Below, in pieces: positions 8,901 through 17,530 of a stretch of 21,870 nucleotides of DNA. The DNA comes from Bacillota bacterium (GTDB taxonomy: Bacteria > Bacillota > Clostridia > Christensenellales > Aristaeellaceae). The position numbers and the translations under genes are program-made. Below the pieces are notes generated by a model. The model was not told where the DNA came from and ran no database searches. It saw only the letters and a list, made by a program, of their open reading frames with translations. Positions within the stretch are counted from its first letter, which is position 1; each line of letters starts with the position of its first letter. The stretch lies in contig JAEWXD010000046.1 in the NCBI GenBank assembly GCA_023396045.1, positions 1 through 21,870 of the forward strand, read 5' to 3'.

Positions 8901-9557
8901 TTTACGTTTTTGACCTGCTGTATCTTTATCTTTTTCTTTATCGGTTAAGGCACTGATTTCTTTTTTTAATTCTTCGCTGATTTTATCTAAATCAACTTCT
9001 TGCAAAAGTTCTTTAATTGCTTCTGCACCAATACCTACACGGAAAGAACCTTTGCCGTATTTAGATTCCAGTTCGCGTTTTTTAGCATCTGAAATTACAT
9101 CTAATTTACGCAAACCTGTTACTTTTGTATCGCCAGGATCCAGCACAATAAAGTTTGCAAAATACAAAACTTTTTCTAAAGTGCGGGGAGAAATATCCAA
9201 AAGCAAACCAATACGGCTTGGAATACCTTTAAAGTACCAAATATGGCTTACAGGGGCAGCAAGTTGAATATGCCCCATTCTTTCACGTCTTACCTTAGCG
9301 CGAGTAATTTGCACGCCGCATTTTTCGCAAACTTTATCGGTATCTTTAATTTTGGTGCGTTTATATTTGCCACAGTTACATTCAAAGTCCTTTGTAGGCC
9401 CAAATATACGCTCGCAAAATAAGCCGTCTTTTTCCGGTTTTAAGGTTCTATAGTTAATGGTTTCCGGCTTGGTTACTTCGCCATAAGACCATTCTAAAAT
9501 TTGTTCGGAAGATGCCATTCCAATTTGAACAGCGTCTAAATTTTTTAAACTAAACAA
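5994..9557 (-). CDS. rpoC: DNA-directed RNA polymerase subunit beta'
   Basis: This is the beta' subunit of RNA polymerase, 1187 residues with the start chosen here. The N-terminal zinc site has C60, C62, C77 and C80 (ECNC, then CEKC). The catalytic magnesium loop NADFDGD is at 462-468. A bridge-helix and trigger-loop region (MIESGARGS, QLSQLAGMRGLM) and a second zinc cluster (CLCEHGVCSKCYG) follow. I place the start at a TTG at 9557 because AAGGGAG stands eight bases upstream and the product then begins MFSLKNLDAVQIG, as expected for the family. An in-frame TTG at 9575 lacks a ribosome binding site. The gene follows rpoB by 41 bp. It ends in two terminators with no rpsL-rpsG-fusA downstream, unlike many Firmicutes. 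Confidence 0.97.
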   Translation of the reverse strand: MFSLKNLDAVQIGMASSEQILEWSYGEVTKPETINYRTLKPEKDGLFCERIFGPTKDFECNCGKYKRTKIKDTDKVCEKCGVQITRAKVRRERMGHIQLAAPVSHIWYFKGIPSRIGLLLDISPRTLEKVLYFANFIVLDPGDTKVTGLRKLDVISDAKKRELESKYGKGSFRVGIGAEAIKELLQEVDLDKISEELKKEISALTDKEKDKDTAGQKRKNAIKRLDVVESLRTSNNRPEWMILDVLPVIPPDLRPMVQLEGGRFATSDLNDLYRRVINRNNRLKRLLELGAPEIIIRNEKRMLQEAVDALIDNGRRGRTVTGPGNRALKSLSDLLRGKQGRFRQNLLGKRVDYSGRSVIVVGPELKLYQCGLPKEMALELFKPFVIQRLMEKKIAAQNKTAKRMVERMSSQVWDVLEEVIKEHPVLLNRAPTLHRLGIQAFEPVLVEGKAMKLHPLTCTAYNADFDGDQMAVHVPLSLEAQAEASMLMLAHNNILKPQDGKPVISPSQDMIIGCYYLTMKNENGIGAGKIFADFDEAMMAYQMEKLSLQAPIKVRVKRSFNGETAERIIDCTLGQLIFNEAIPQDIGLKPRTCLDEMFALEVDQNCGKKMLSKIVDLVYQTHGVHITATVLDIIKALGYHYSTRGAVTVSVGDIIVPKEKAEILAKADSIVQRTNAQHRRGMLTEEERYRTVTSTWNSATDQLKKLILPQMSEFNPIRIMIESGARGSEGQLSQLAGMRGLMVSPSGKAIELPIRANFSEGLSALEFFISSHGSRKSLADTALRTADSGYLTRRLVDVSQEVIIREHDCFAKRGKSPRGQRLSALMVGDRVLESLEDRIVGRVAIGDIEDPITKEVLVKDNEMISHKMAKLICEKGITEVYARSPLTCLCEHGVCSKCYGMNLATGNNVDIGEAVGIIAAQAIGEPGTQLTMRTFHSGGVASGEDITQGLPRVEELFEARKPKHFAVLSEIRGTVKVSDKKAKREVVVVPDDENAEEKVYPINFGAHIRVTDGQHIEMGDQITEGSINPHDLLRILGVRSVQDYILREVLSVYRQQGVSISDKHIEVIVRQMMRKVRIVTAGDTNMLPGSLVDSGTFEETNRQVKLNGGEPASAKPTLLGITKAALATESFLSACSFQETTRVLTDAALKGKTDNLLGLKENVIIGKLIPAGTGMNRYSEIEVQEQF

Positions 9558-9598
9558 AATATGCACTCCCTTCAAGGCTACAAGAAACGATGAGTTGA

Positions 9599-12500
9599 TT
9601 AGAAGTTATCTTCTATCTCCGAAAAAGAGAAATCATCGGATTCATCTATGGAACCAAACATAGCATCATCAGCATCAAACACTTCACTGCCATCAATATC
9701 GATGTCGTCTAAGTTGATGTCGTCCATTGCAGTGTCAAAATTGATATTGAAATCTGTGCTATCTAAGTCATCTTCCAATTCGGTACCATCTAAGGTAATG
9801 TCATCGGTTAACGAATAGTCTGCAATGGTGGTCATATCTTCTGTTAGTTCTTCTGTATGGTGTGTATGCGGCTCTTCTTCTTCCCCTATATCACGCAAGG
9901 AAATTTGTTCGCCGTTTTTATCTAATACTCTAAAGTCTAATGCCAAGGCTTGCAATTCTTTTACAAGCACTTTAAAGCTTTCCGGAACACCAGCAGCCGG
10001 AATATTTTGGCCTTTGATGATGGCTTCGTATGCTTTTACACGACCGATTACGTCATCAGATTTAAAGGTTAGAATTTCTTGCAAGGTGTTGGCAGCGCCA
10101 TATGCTTCTAAAGCCCAAACTTCCATTTCACCAAATCTTTGGCCACCAAATTGGGCTTTACCACCCAATGGTTGTTGTGTTACTAAGGAATATGGACCAA
10201 CAGAACGAGCGTGCATCTTGTCATCTACCAAGTGGTGAAGCTTTAAGAAGTACATTACGCCAACGGTTACACGTTGTTCGAACTTCTCACCGGTTCTACC
10301 ATCATAGAGAACGGTTTTGCCGTCTTCGCTCATACCTGCTTTTCGCATGCTTTCTTGGATATCTTCCCATGTAGCACCGTCAAATACTTGGGTTGCAACA
10401 TGCCAACCCAACTTACGAGCAGCCATACCTAAATGCACTTCAAGCACCTGGCCAATGTTCATACGGGAAGGAACGCCCAATGGGTTCAATACGATATCCA
10501 GTGGTGTACCATCTGGCAAATAAGGCATATCTTCTTGACGCATAACACGAGATACAACACCCTTGTTACCGTGACGACCTGCCATTTTATCGCCTACACC
10601 AATTTTACGTTTTTGTGCAATAAATACACGTACCAAGTGGTTCACACCCGGGGATATTTCATCTTTGTCTTCTCTGGAGAACACACGAACATCTACAACC
10701 ACACCGCCTTGGCCATGAGGCACACGCAAGCTGGTGTCGCGCACTTCTCTTGCTTTTTCGCCAAAGATGGCACGAAGCAAGCGTTCTTCAGGGGTTAAGT
10801 CTGTTTCCCCCTTTGGTGTTACTTTACCTACCAAGATATCCCCTGCACGAACCTCAGCACCAATACGGATAATACCGTTTTCGTCTAAGTCTTTAATAGC
10901 ATCTTCGCCAACGTTAGGAATATCTCTTGTAATTTCTTCCGGGCCTAATTTGGTATCACGAGAGCCACATTCAAATTCTTCAATATGGATGGAAGTATAA
11001 ATATCTTCCTTAACCAAACGTTCAGAAATAAGAACAGCGTCTTCATAGTTGTAGCCTTCCCAAGTCATAAAACCGATGAGCATGTTTTTACCCAAACCGA
11101 TTTCGCCACATTCTGTGCTGGGGCCATCTGCGATGAGTTGGTCTTTTTCAATGCGGTCGCCCACATTGATTACAGGATGATGGTTAATACATGTACCTTG
11201 GTTGGAACGAACGAATTTAGACAATGGGTAGCTGTGTCTTACGCCTTCGTCATCTTTAATGATAATTTCGTCGGCGCTAACATAATCTGCTACGCCTTCG
11301 TGTTCGCTAAGAACAACAACACCGGAGTCGTGTGCAGCTTTGAATTCCATGCCCGTACCTACAATAGGTGCTTCCGGAATAAGTAGTGGCACTGCTTGGC
11401 GCTGCATGTTGGAACCCATGAGTGCACGGGTAGCATCATCATTTTCCAAGAAAGGAATCATGCTGGTAGCTACAGACACCATCTGCCTAGAGCTTACGTC
11501 CATGTAGTCTACTTGGTTTTTAGGAACGGTTAAAATATCTTCCTTATCACGAACAGCAACTACATCGTTGATAAATTCGCCATTTTCGTTAAGAGGTTCC
11601 GTTGCTTGCGCAATTTTGAACAAGTCTTCATCGGTGGCGTTCATATAGATAATATCATCGGTTGCTCTGCCGGTTTCTTTATCTATTCTACGATATGGTG
11701 CTTCTAAGAAACCGTATTCATTGATTCTTGCATAAGTGGTTAAAGAACCAATCAAACCAATGTTTGGACCTTCCGGGGTTTCAATAGGGCAAATTCTGGA
11801 ATAGTGAGAATAGTGAACGTCTCGCACTTCCATAGAAGCACGATCTCTATTTAAACCACCTGGGCCTAACGCAGAGATACGACGTTTATGTGTTAATTCT
11901 GCCAATGGGTTTGGTTGGTCCATGAATTGACTTAATTGAGATGAACCAAAGAATTCACGAATGGCAGCCGTAACAGGACGGATATTGATTAAATCGCTTG
12001 GTTTTAATTCGCTCAATTCCGGAGCGGTAGCCATTCTTTCACGAACAACCCTATCCAAACGAGATAAGCCAATACGAATTTGGTTTTGTAATAATTCACC
12101 AACGCTTCTTAAACGACGGTTACCCAAATGATCAATGTCGTCTGTTTCGCCAATGCCGTGAGGCAAGCCCAACATATAGCTTACTGAAGCGAAGATATCG
12201 TCTGTAGTAATATGTTTTGGCATTAACAAGTTAATATTGGCACTAAGAGAAGCTTTTAAATCTTCAATACTATTATTATTGGCTTTATAGTTTTCTAAAA
12301 TAGACATCAAAGCCGGGCCGTAAACATGTTCTAAAATACCTGCTTCTTTAGGATCAAACGGCAAATATTTACTTGCATCAACAAAACGGTTACCTACAAC
12401 TTTTACATCTGTATTATCTTCACCTTTTACAATAACAGAAAGAATACCGGCATTTTGGATATCTTCTGCAACAGAAGCAGAGATTACTTCGCCAGCAGAA

Positions 12501-13426
12501 ACCATAATTTCGCCTGTAAGAGGATTAATAACATCTTCTACAGAAACTTTACCTATAATTCTGGGTGCAACACTAAGTTTTAAGTTGAATTTATAACGAC
12601 CGACACGCATCATATCATAGCGACGATGGTCAAAAAAGAAAGAGCTTAATAAATTGGTGGCGCTGTCTACACTTGGTGGCTCGCCCGGTTTTTGTTTTTT
12701 ATAGATTTCAATTAACGCTTCGTCTGAGTTGATGGTTTTATCTATATTTTGCAAAGTAGCCATTAAACGTTCATCTTCACCAAAGAAATCAACAATTTCA
12801 CCGGAAGAGCTTAAGCCTAAGGCGCGAACAAGTTGTGTAATAGGTAATTTTCTGGCACGGTCAATACGAACCCATAAACCATCATTGCTATCGGTTTCAT
12901 ATTCTAACCAAGCACCACGAACAGGAATAACTTGGGAGCTAAATAATTTTTTACCAGATTTATCGTATTGCATATCATAGTATGCACCGGGAGAGCGAAC
13001 CAATTGGCTTACAATAACACGTTCTGCACCATTGATAACAAAAGTGCCATGTTTGGTCATCAAAGGGAAGTCGCCCATAAACACTTCGGATTCTTTAATT
13101 TCGCCAGTTTCCGGATAATGTAACCTTACCTTTACCTTTAATGGAGCAGCATAGGTAAGATCTCTTTTTCTACAATGTACTTCGTCGTATTTTGGTTTTT
13201 CTAATTTGTAATCCACAAATTCTAAAATCAATTTTTTAGAGAAGTCTGTAATAGGAGAAACATCTCTTAATACTTCTAAAAAATCAGATTCTAAAAACCT
13301 TTGGTATGAATTTTTCTGAACCTCAATGAGATCCGGCATGTCTAAAGACTCTGGTACACGAGAAAAATTCATACGTGTACGCAATTTTCCTCGTTTTACT
13401 GGATGTGGTATTTGCAAGTAAGCCAT
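9599..13426 (-). CDS. rpoB: DNA-directed RNA polymerase subunit beta, with long acidic C-terminal tail
   Basis: This is the 1275-residue beta subunit. The rifampicin region lies at about 494-520 (SSQLSQFMDQPN, then LTHKRRISALGPGG). The residues equivalent to E. coli D516, H526 and S531 are wild type, with Pro at the position of N518. IETPEGPNIGLI and the conserved C-terminal clamp segments (GGKAQFGGQRFGEMEVWALEAYGA) are present. After LRDIG at about 1181 comes a 94-residue tail with 36 Asp or Glu and no Lys or Arg, much longer than the short acidic tail of Bacillus RpoB. The ATG has GGGGTGA seven bases upstream. The gene is driven by its own consensus promoter behind the pepA terminator, so it is not obliged to be co-transcribed with ribosomal protein genes. 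Confidence 0.98.
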   Translation of the reverse strand: MAYLQIPHPVKRGKLRTRMNFSRVPESLDMPDLIEVQKNSYQRFLESDFLEVLRDVSPITDFSKKLILEFVDYKLEKPKYDEVHCRKRDLTYAAPLKVKVRLHYPETGEIKESEVFMGDFPLMTKHGTFVINGAERVIVSQLVRSPGAYYDMQYDKSGKKLFSSQVIPVRGAWLEYETDSNDGLWVRIDRARKLPITQLVRALGLSSSGEIVDFFGEDERLMATLQNIDKTINSDEALIEIYKKQKPGEPPSVDSATNLLSSFFFDHRRYDMMRVGRYKFNLKLSVAPRIIGKVSVEDVINPLTGEIMVSAGEVISASVAEDIQNAGILSVIVKGEDNTDVKVVGNRFVDASKYLPFDPKEAGILEHVYGPALMSILENYKANNNSIEDLKASLSANINLLMPKHITTDDIFASVSYMLGLPHGIGETDDIDHLGNRRLRSVGELLQNQIRIGLSRLDRVVRERMATAPELSELKPSDLINIRPVTAAIREFFGSSQLSQFMDQPNPLAELTHKRRISALGPGGLNRDRASMEVRDVHYSHYSRICPIETPEGPNIGLIGSLTTYARINEYGFLEAPYRRIDKETGRATDDIIYMNATDEDLFKIAQATEPLNENGEFINDVVAVRDKEDILTVPKNQVDYMDVSSRQMVSVATSMIPFLENDDATRALMGSNMQRQAVPLLIPEAPIVGTGMEFKAAHDSGVVVLSEHEGVADYVSADEIIIKDDEGVRHSYPLSKFVRSNQGTCINHHPVINVGDRIEKDQLIADGPSTECGEIGLGKNMLIGFMTWEGYNYEDAVLISERLVKEDIYTSIHIEEFECGSRDTKLGPEEITRDIPNVGEDAIKDLDENGIIRIGAEVRAGDILVGKVTPKGETDLTPEERLLRAIFGEKAREVRDTSLRVPHGQGGVVVDVRVFSREDKDEISPGVNHLVRVFIAQKRKIGVGDKMAGRHGNKGVVSRVMRQEDMPYLPDGTPLDIVLNPLGVPSRMNIGQVLEVHLGMAARKLGWHVATQVFDGATWEDIQESMRKAGMSEDGKTVLYDGRTGEKFEQRVTVGVMYFLKLHHLVDDKMHARSVGPYSLVTQQPLGGKAQFGGQRFGEMEVWALEAYGAANTLQEILTFKSDDVIGRVKAYEAIIKGQNIPAAGVPESFKVLVKELQALALDFRVLDKNGEQISLRDIGEEEEPHTHHTEELTEDMTTIADYSLTDDITLDGTELEDDLDSTDFNINFDTAMDDINLDDIDIDGSEVFDADDAMFGSIDESDDFSFSEIEDNF

Positions 13427-13484
13427 CTAATAATCACCCCTCAATATTTACAAAGCACGAACAATGTGCAAACAGGTTGCTATT

Positions 13485-13518
13485 TGTATCAAAATATATA
13501 TTTATATATTTTGATACA
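13485..13518 (-). promoter_or_regulatory. 34-nt perfect inverted repeat in the rpoB leader
   Basis: TGTATCAAAATATATA is followed by two T and its exact reverse complement, 16 bp per arm. It lies in the roughly 125-nt untranslated leader between the rpoB promoter and the start codon, beginning about 35 nt after the predicted transcription start. In RNA it would form a long A/U-rich hairpin; as DNA it could be an operator. It has no U tract on the minus strand, so it is not an ordinary terminator. Confidence 0.7.
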
Positions 13519-13558
13519 CAAACAATAGGCGCACTTTTCGATACTAATGCAATTTAAA

Positions 13559-13587
13559 ATTATAGCACAACACCACCGCAGTGTCAA
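13559..13587 (-). promoter_or_regulatory. Consensus sigma-70 promoter of rpoBC
   Basis: On the minus strand TTGACA (13582-13587) and TATAAT (13559-13564) match the consensus fully with a 17-bp spacer. TG one base before the -10 also makes it an extended -10. Transcription should begin near 13552. It lies between the pepA terminator and rpoB. Confidence 0.92.
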
Positions 13588-13622
13588 CAAAAATACAATA
13601 AATTATAAATTATTTTTATATT

Positions 13623-13653
13623 AAAAACTTTAGCTTATCAAGCTAAAGTTTTT
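13623..13653 (-). terminator. Terminator after pepA
   Basis: AAAAACTTTAGCTT pairs over 14 bp with AAGCTAAAGTTTTT around a 3-nt loop. It begins 4 bp after the pepA stop. The A and T arms give it a U tract in either direction. It separates pepA from the rpoBC transcription unit. Confidence 0.8.
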
Positions 13654-13657
13654 AAAA

Positions 13658-15079
13658 TTATTTACTTAGTAAATAGTATAAGGATTTAACCAATGTGCCG
13701 GTTGCACCTTCTTTTAGATATTTATATGGGCTATCTATATAAGCTGTGCCGGCTATATCAATATGCATCCACGGGATATCTTTGCAAAGGAATTCGCCTA
13801 CAAACAAACCGGCGGAAATGGTGCCACCGAATCTGCCGCCAGAGTTCTTAAGGTCTGCTACTTTGGAATCGTTCATTTTACGGAAATATTCCATATTAGG
13901 CATCATCCAAACATCTTCACCGGCACGAAAGCTTGCTTCCTGCAATTCTGCATAAAATGCATCATTATTGCTTACAACCGCACTTACTTGTTCGCCCAAG
14001 GCAACCAAGCATGCCCCTGTTAATGTAGCTAAATCAATCAATTTTGTTGCACCAAGATGGTTTGCAGCATAATATACAGCATCTGCCAATGTGAGCCTCC
14101 CTTCTGCATCTGTATTCACAATTTCAATGGTTTTGCCACTCATAGAAGAGATAATATCCCCATTTTTATAGCCATCACCAGAAATCATATTTTCGCATGC
14201 TGCTACTACAGCTACTACATTTACTTTTGCTTTTAGGTTTGCTATAGCATGCATTGCACCAATAACAGTACCTGCCCCACCCATATCACAGAACATAGTA
14301 ACCATACCAGTTGCAGGCTTCAGCGCATAACCACCACTATCATAGGTGAGGCCTTTGCCTACCAAGGCAATGCGTTCATCAGAATCCGGATTACCATTAT
14401 ATTCCATAACAATCAGTTTGGGTTCTTTTGCACTTGCACGTGCAACGCTTAAGAAAGCAGCCATATTCAGTTTTTCAATTTCTGCTTTATTATGTACTGT
14501 AACTTTTACGCCAACTTTTTCCAATTCTTCTTTGGCAATATTGGCTAAGGTTTCCGGATAGATATAGTTTGCCGGTTGATTTACAATGTTTCTGGTTAAG
14601 AAAATGGCTTCCATTAATTTTTCTGTTTGTTCTATACCCAATTTAGCACGCTCTTCTTTGCCGGGAATTGGGTTATAGTTTACAGTAATTTGTGGCAGTT
14701 CTTTTTTATCGCTTTTAAACATATCAAAGCGATAGCATGCATGCATCATACCCTCAGAAATGGCTTGTGCCAGCTTCATATTACATAAACCATTAAGCTT
14801 GGGAATTTGCAAAGTAATTTCTTCTACTTTATTATCAATCAAAACATTGGCTACTTTAAAGAAAGTTTTGCGCATTTGTTCTAAATCAATTTTTTCTTCT
14901 TCCCCCATGCCGATATATAAATGGCCTTGAAGTTGTGCATCCACATAATAATATACTTCTTCCGCTTTGGCAGAGAAGATTTCTTTTTCTTTTAAATACG
15001 CAATATAATCGCAACAAATATTGTTTTCAAAAATCAATTTTGCTTCTACGCCACCGGTTTTACCTACTAAAAATTTCAT
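13658..15079 (-). CDS. pepA: M17 family leucyl (cytosol) aminopeptidase
   Basis: A 473-residue M17 aminopeptidase that removes N-terminal residues from peptides with two metal ions in the cytoplasm. The signature NTDAEGRL is at 322-329. All metal and catalytic residues align with E. coli PepA at a constant offset of 28: K242, D247, K254 and D265 (GKGLTYDSGG, then CDMGG), and D324, E326 and R328. The N-terminal domain is weakly conserved, as usual. AGGAGG is four bases before the ATG. The gene has its own extended -10 promoter and terminator, so it is a separate unit between a membrane-protein operon and rpoB. That is an unusual place for it, since rplJ-rplL would be expected here. Confidence 0.93.
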   Translation of the reverse strand: MKFLVGKTGGVEAKLIFENNICCDYIAYLKEKEIFSAKAEEVYYYVDAQLQGHLYIGMGEEEKIDLEQMRKTFFKVANVLIDNKVEEITLQIPKLNGLCNMKLAQAISEGMMHACYRFDMFKSDKKELPQITVNYNPIPGKEERAKLGIEQTEKLMEAIFLTRNIVNQPANYIYPETLANIAKEELEKVGVKVTVHNKAEIEKLNMAAFLSVARASAKEPKLIVMEYNGNPDSDERIALVGKGLTYDSGGYALKPATGMVTMFCDMGGAGTVIGAMHAIANLKAKVNVVAVVAACENMISGDGYKNGDIISSMSGKTIEIVNTDAEGRLTLADAVYYAANHLGATKLIDLATLTGACLVALGEQVSAVVSNNDAFYAELQEASFRAGEDVWMMPNMEYFRKMNDSKVADLKNSGGRFGGTISAGLFVGEFLCKDIPWMHIDIAGTAYIDSPYKYLKEGATGTLVKSLYYLLSK

Positions 15080-15107
15080 AGTGCCTCCTAATTTTTTTGA
15101 TACTACT

Positions 15108-15138
15108 ATTATAACACAGTTTTACACTACAAGTGTAA
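15108..15138 (-). promoter_or_regulatory. pepA promoter (extended -10) with overlapping 17-bp palindrome
   Basis: On the minus strand TGTTATAAT gives a full TATAAT (15108-15113) with the TGn extension. The -35 position has no good hexamer; instead a perfect palindrome, TTACACT-TGT-AGTGTAA (15122-15138), covers it. Missing -35 contacts and a symmetric site fit a regulated promoter. The palindrome begins 2 bp after the stop of the upstream gene, so a weak terminator role is an alternative, but no U tract follows. Confidence 0.6.
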
Positions 15139-15140
15139 CA

Positions 15141-15980
15141 TTATGGAACTTGGAAAGGTGGTAAAGTATGTTCTGCCGGCTGCATTTTTACTTCTGTTGA
15201 CACAGGAGTAAATTCAAAATATTGCATAACTGAAGACGGTAACGGTAATCTTTGTATTTTTTCTTTTATAGCATTACCCCATGGGGAGTATTGCAAAACA
15301 ACATAAAAAGCTAACACAATAAAAACTAAAAGAATAAAAAAACGTAATAATCTATGTTTTTTCTTGGGTTTGGTTTTATTTGCCCCTATTTTTTCTATGG
15401 CTTGTTTGCGTTTGGCTTGATAAGCTATATTAGGAGCTTGCGTAATAGTATTGGTAGCAGGCACAAGTTCTTGCTTTGGAGCATACACATTCTCTACTAC
15501 AAAGCGATTCATATGAGCAATTTCTTTAATAAAGCGTTCATCTTTACTGGTGTTAAAAAAATTGATAAAGGAAAGCAGTTCATGTATTGCATTAATACTG
15601 TTATAAGTGTAATTTTCCTGCAACATGCTTTTTAAATTTTGCGCAGAAAACTTTTCTTGGTATTGCAATAAGAGTTTCGTTTTTAAATACAAAAATTCTA
15701 AAGTAGTTTTTTCATTTTCTTGGCTTGCAAAATAGGCTACCAAATGTTTGCTCAACGTTTTATGCTTTATAAATACACTTAATAATTTTTCGTATGATAA
15801 GGTTTCAAAGCGAATTTCATTTTTGAATATACTATGCTCCCCAAGTTGTGCATCTTCTTCCAAAATATACTGTTGGTTTGCTTGTATGTTTTGCACAGCT
15901 TCTGTATACAAATGTGGCAACAGAGCAATGGTACTCTGTTGCAATTTAAAATATACCTCTTGTAACGTTAAAGATTTCAT
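15141..15980 (-). CDS. Single-pass membrane protein of unknown function
   Basis: I do not recognise a family for this 279-residue protein. Residues 1-185 are soluble and mostly helical in character. A Lys-rich stretch at 189-210 (KRKQ, KTKPKKKHR) precedes one transmembrane segment at 211-230 and a 49-residue Pro-rich C-terminus ending PAEHTLPPFQVP. By the positive-inside rule the N-terminal domain is cytoplasmic. The ATG has AGGGGG a few bases upstream and follows the GtrII-like gene by 12 bp. It is thus the third gene of an operon with two polytopic membrane proteins and may assist their function in cell-surface assembly, which is inference from position only. Confidence 0.75.
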   Translation of the reverse strand: MKSLTLQEVYFKLQQSTIALLPHLYTEAVQNIQANQQYILEEDAQLGEHSIFKNEIRFETLSYEKLLSVFIKHKTLSKHLVAYFASQENEKTTLEFLYLKTKLLLQYQEKFSAQNLKSMLQENYTYNSINAIHELLSFINFFNTSKDERFIKEIAHMNRFVVENVYAPKQELVPATNTITQAPNIAYQAKRKQAIEKIGANKTKPKKKHRLLRFFILLVFIVLAFYVVLQYSPWGNAIKEKIQRLPLPSSVMQYFEFTPVSTEVKMQPAEHTLPPFQVP

Positions 15981-15992
15981 AGCTTCCCCCTA

Positions 15993-17528
15993 CTAATACT
16001 CTTCTGATAATTTAACGAAAACGAAGCCGTTTTCATTCCTTACTATAGAGCCATCGCTGGGATATACAGGCATTGCCTGTAAAGATTCCACCAATTCATC
16101 TGTAAGCACCGCTTGTAGTGCTTTGATAGAATGCATTTCATCTATTGAATCAACGGGGTAAATAAAATTATAAAAGCCTTGAAAATAGTTGATATATTTA
16201 TCCGCCGAATACATATTCGGTGCACTTATTTCTGAAACAGCTATGCTGTGAAAGTTGGTTTGACTTAACAACTGTTCCAGCTCTCCCCCCAGAGAAGACT
16301 TACCAATAAAAACAACTCTGTCATACGATTCAAAACCCGGTGTAGATTCTATTCGTAATAGCAAGCGCGATGTATAAGCATCAGCTTGTTTTTGAGCCAA
16401 ATACAGAGCCATATTGGTACTGCTTATACTTTGTAAATTACAAAAAACCAATACAGAAACAAGTAAGGCCATACCAAATTTTATTATTTTTTGTAATGGG
16501 CTGTATTTACGCCAACCATCTATAAACAGTAAAGGCATCAAAAAATATAATACATTGGAATAGCGTATCAAAACATGGATATCTGCAATACCCATTACAT
16601 GAAAAATTGAAAATGCCAAAGGCAATAAAAATGCAGCAAAACCAACTGCAACCACTTGTAAAATTGATTTTCCAAATAAACTATGTATGAACCATAGCAG
16701 AAGTAAGCAAAGGTAAACGATAATAAAGGGTTTCATGATTTCCGGAAATATTACAGCTTCCTCGCCCAAAAATTGCTGATAAAATTCTGTATACGCTCTA
16801 CCAATACCCGTAAACAAGCTTTCTATAGTGAATGTGCCCATTGTATCTACACCTTGGTATGCAGCGTTCAAGCTTTGTTTGTTCAAAAGTATCTTTGTTA
16901 TGCTTATATAAAGTATCATAGCCAATACAAATACGAGTATAACTTTTAACATTTTTAAAAAAAGCGCCTTATCAAAACCTTTTTTTAAACAATACTGCAT
17001 AAAATATAGTGTGCATAAACCAACATAAAAGCCAACATAGGCTTGGTAGCAAGCTAAAGAGAGCACCATTGCAAGCACCGCCAAAGGCAAAGCCCAATTT
17101 TTTTGTAAAGCTAAGTATAGTGCCAAATGCATAAGCAAAAACGCAAACATATATGGAGAAAAAAACTTTGTATAAAGCAAGGTAGCAGATAAAGATACCC
17201 ATGTTAACATTACACTTGCAATGGCAAGGATTTGTAAAATATAATGAATTGAAAAAATTTCACAAATAAGATATATAGCTATGCCAATATACAAAAAACC
17301 GAGCATAGCGGAAAACCATGGTGTGCTTATAGAAAAACTTTCTATGGCCATAGAGATATGCAATAGCCATCTGCCAGATGAGGTTAGATCTTGTGCTTGC
17401 AACATATTAAAAATATCATCATGGTTATAAAATTTATTGCTTATAAAAAAGCCGTGAACCAGTATGCCAACGCAAACACAGCATATAATGCTAAATAATA
17501 ATCTTTTCCATTTGTTACTGATAACCAT
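15993..17528 (-). CDS. GtrII-like polytopic membrane glycosyltransferase
   Basis: A 511-residue protein with about ten hydrophobic segments and a soluble C-terminal domain from about residue 385. The first extracytoplasmic loop carries NHDD (35-38) and SSGRWLLH (50-57), the acidic pair and GRW pattern I associate with the GtrII family of GT-C type enzymes. Those transfer sugar from a lipid-linked donor to a surface glycan on the outer side of the membrane. The ATG is 2 nt after the stop of the previous gene, whose last codons contain the ribosome binding site (GAGG), so the two are coupled. The acceptor glycan cannot be deduced. Confidence 0.7.
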   Translation of the reverse strand: MVISNKWKRLLFSIICCVCVGILVHGFFISNKFYNHDDIFNMLQAQDLTSSGRWLLHISMAIESFSISTPWFSAMLGFLYIGIAIYLICEIFSIHYILQILAIASVMLTWVSLSATLLYTKFFSPYMFAFLLMHLALYLALQKNWALPLAVLAMVLSLACYQAYVGFYVGLCTLYFMQYCLKKGFDKALFLKMLKVILVFVLAMILYISITKILLNKQSLNAAYQGVDTMGTFTIESLFTGIGRAYTEFYQQFLGEEAVIFPEIMKPFIIVYLCLLLLWFIHSLFGKSILQVVAVGFAAFLLPLAFSIFHVMGIADIHVLIRYSNVLYFLMPLLFIDGWRKYSPLQKIIKFGMALLVSVLVFCNLQSISSTNMALYLAQKQADAYTSRLLLRIESTPGFESYDRVVFIGKSSLGGELEQLLSQTNFHSIAVSEISAPNMYSADKYINYFQGFYNFIYPVDSIDEMHSIKALQAVLTDELVESLQAMPVYPSDGSIVRNENGFVFVKLSEEY

Positions 17529-17530
17529 AA

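Noticed and set aside
9558..9575. Upstream TTG (9575) as rpoC start
   Set aside because: The bases before it hold no ribosome binding site; AAGGGAG is correctly placed only for the TTG at 9557.
5800..13400. Many plus-strand open frames of 60-130 codons opposite rpoB and rpoC
   Set aside because: They are shadows of highly conserved genes, with no ribosome binding sites, recognisable domains or promoters.
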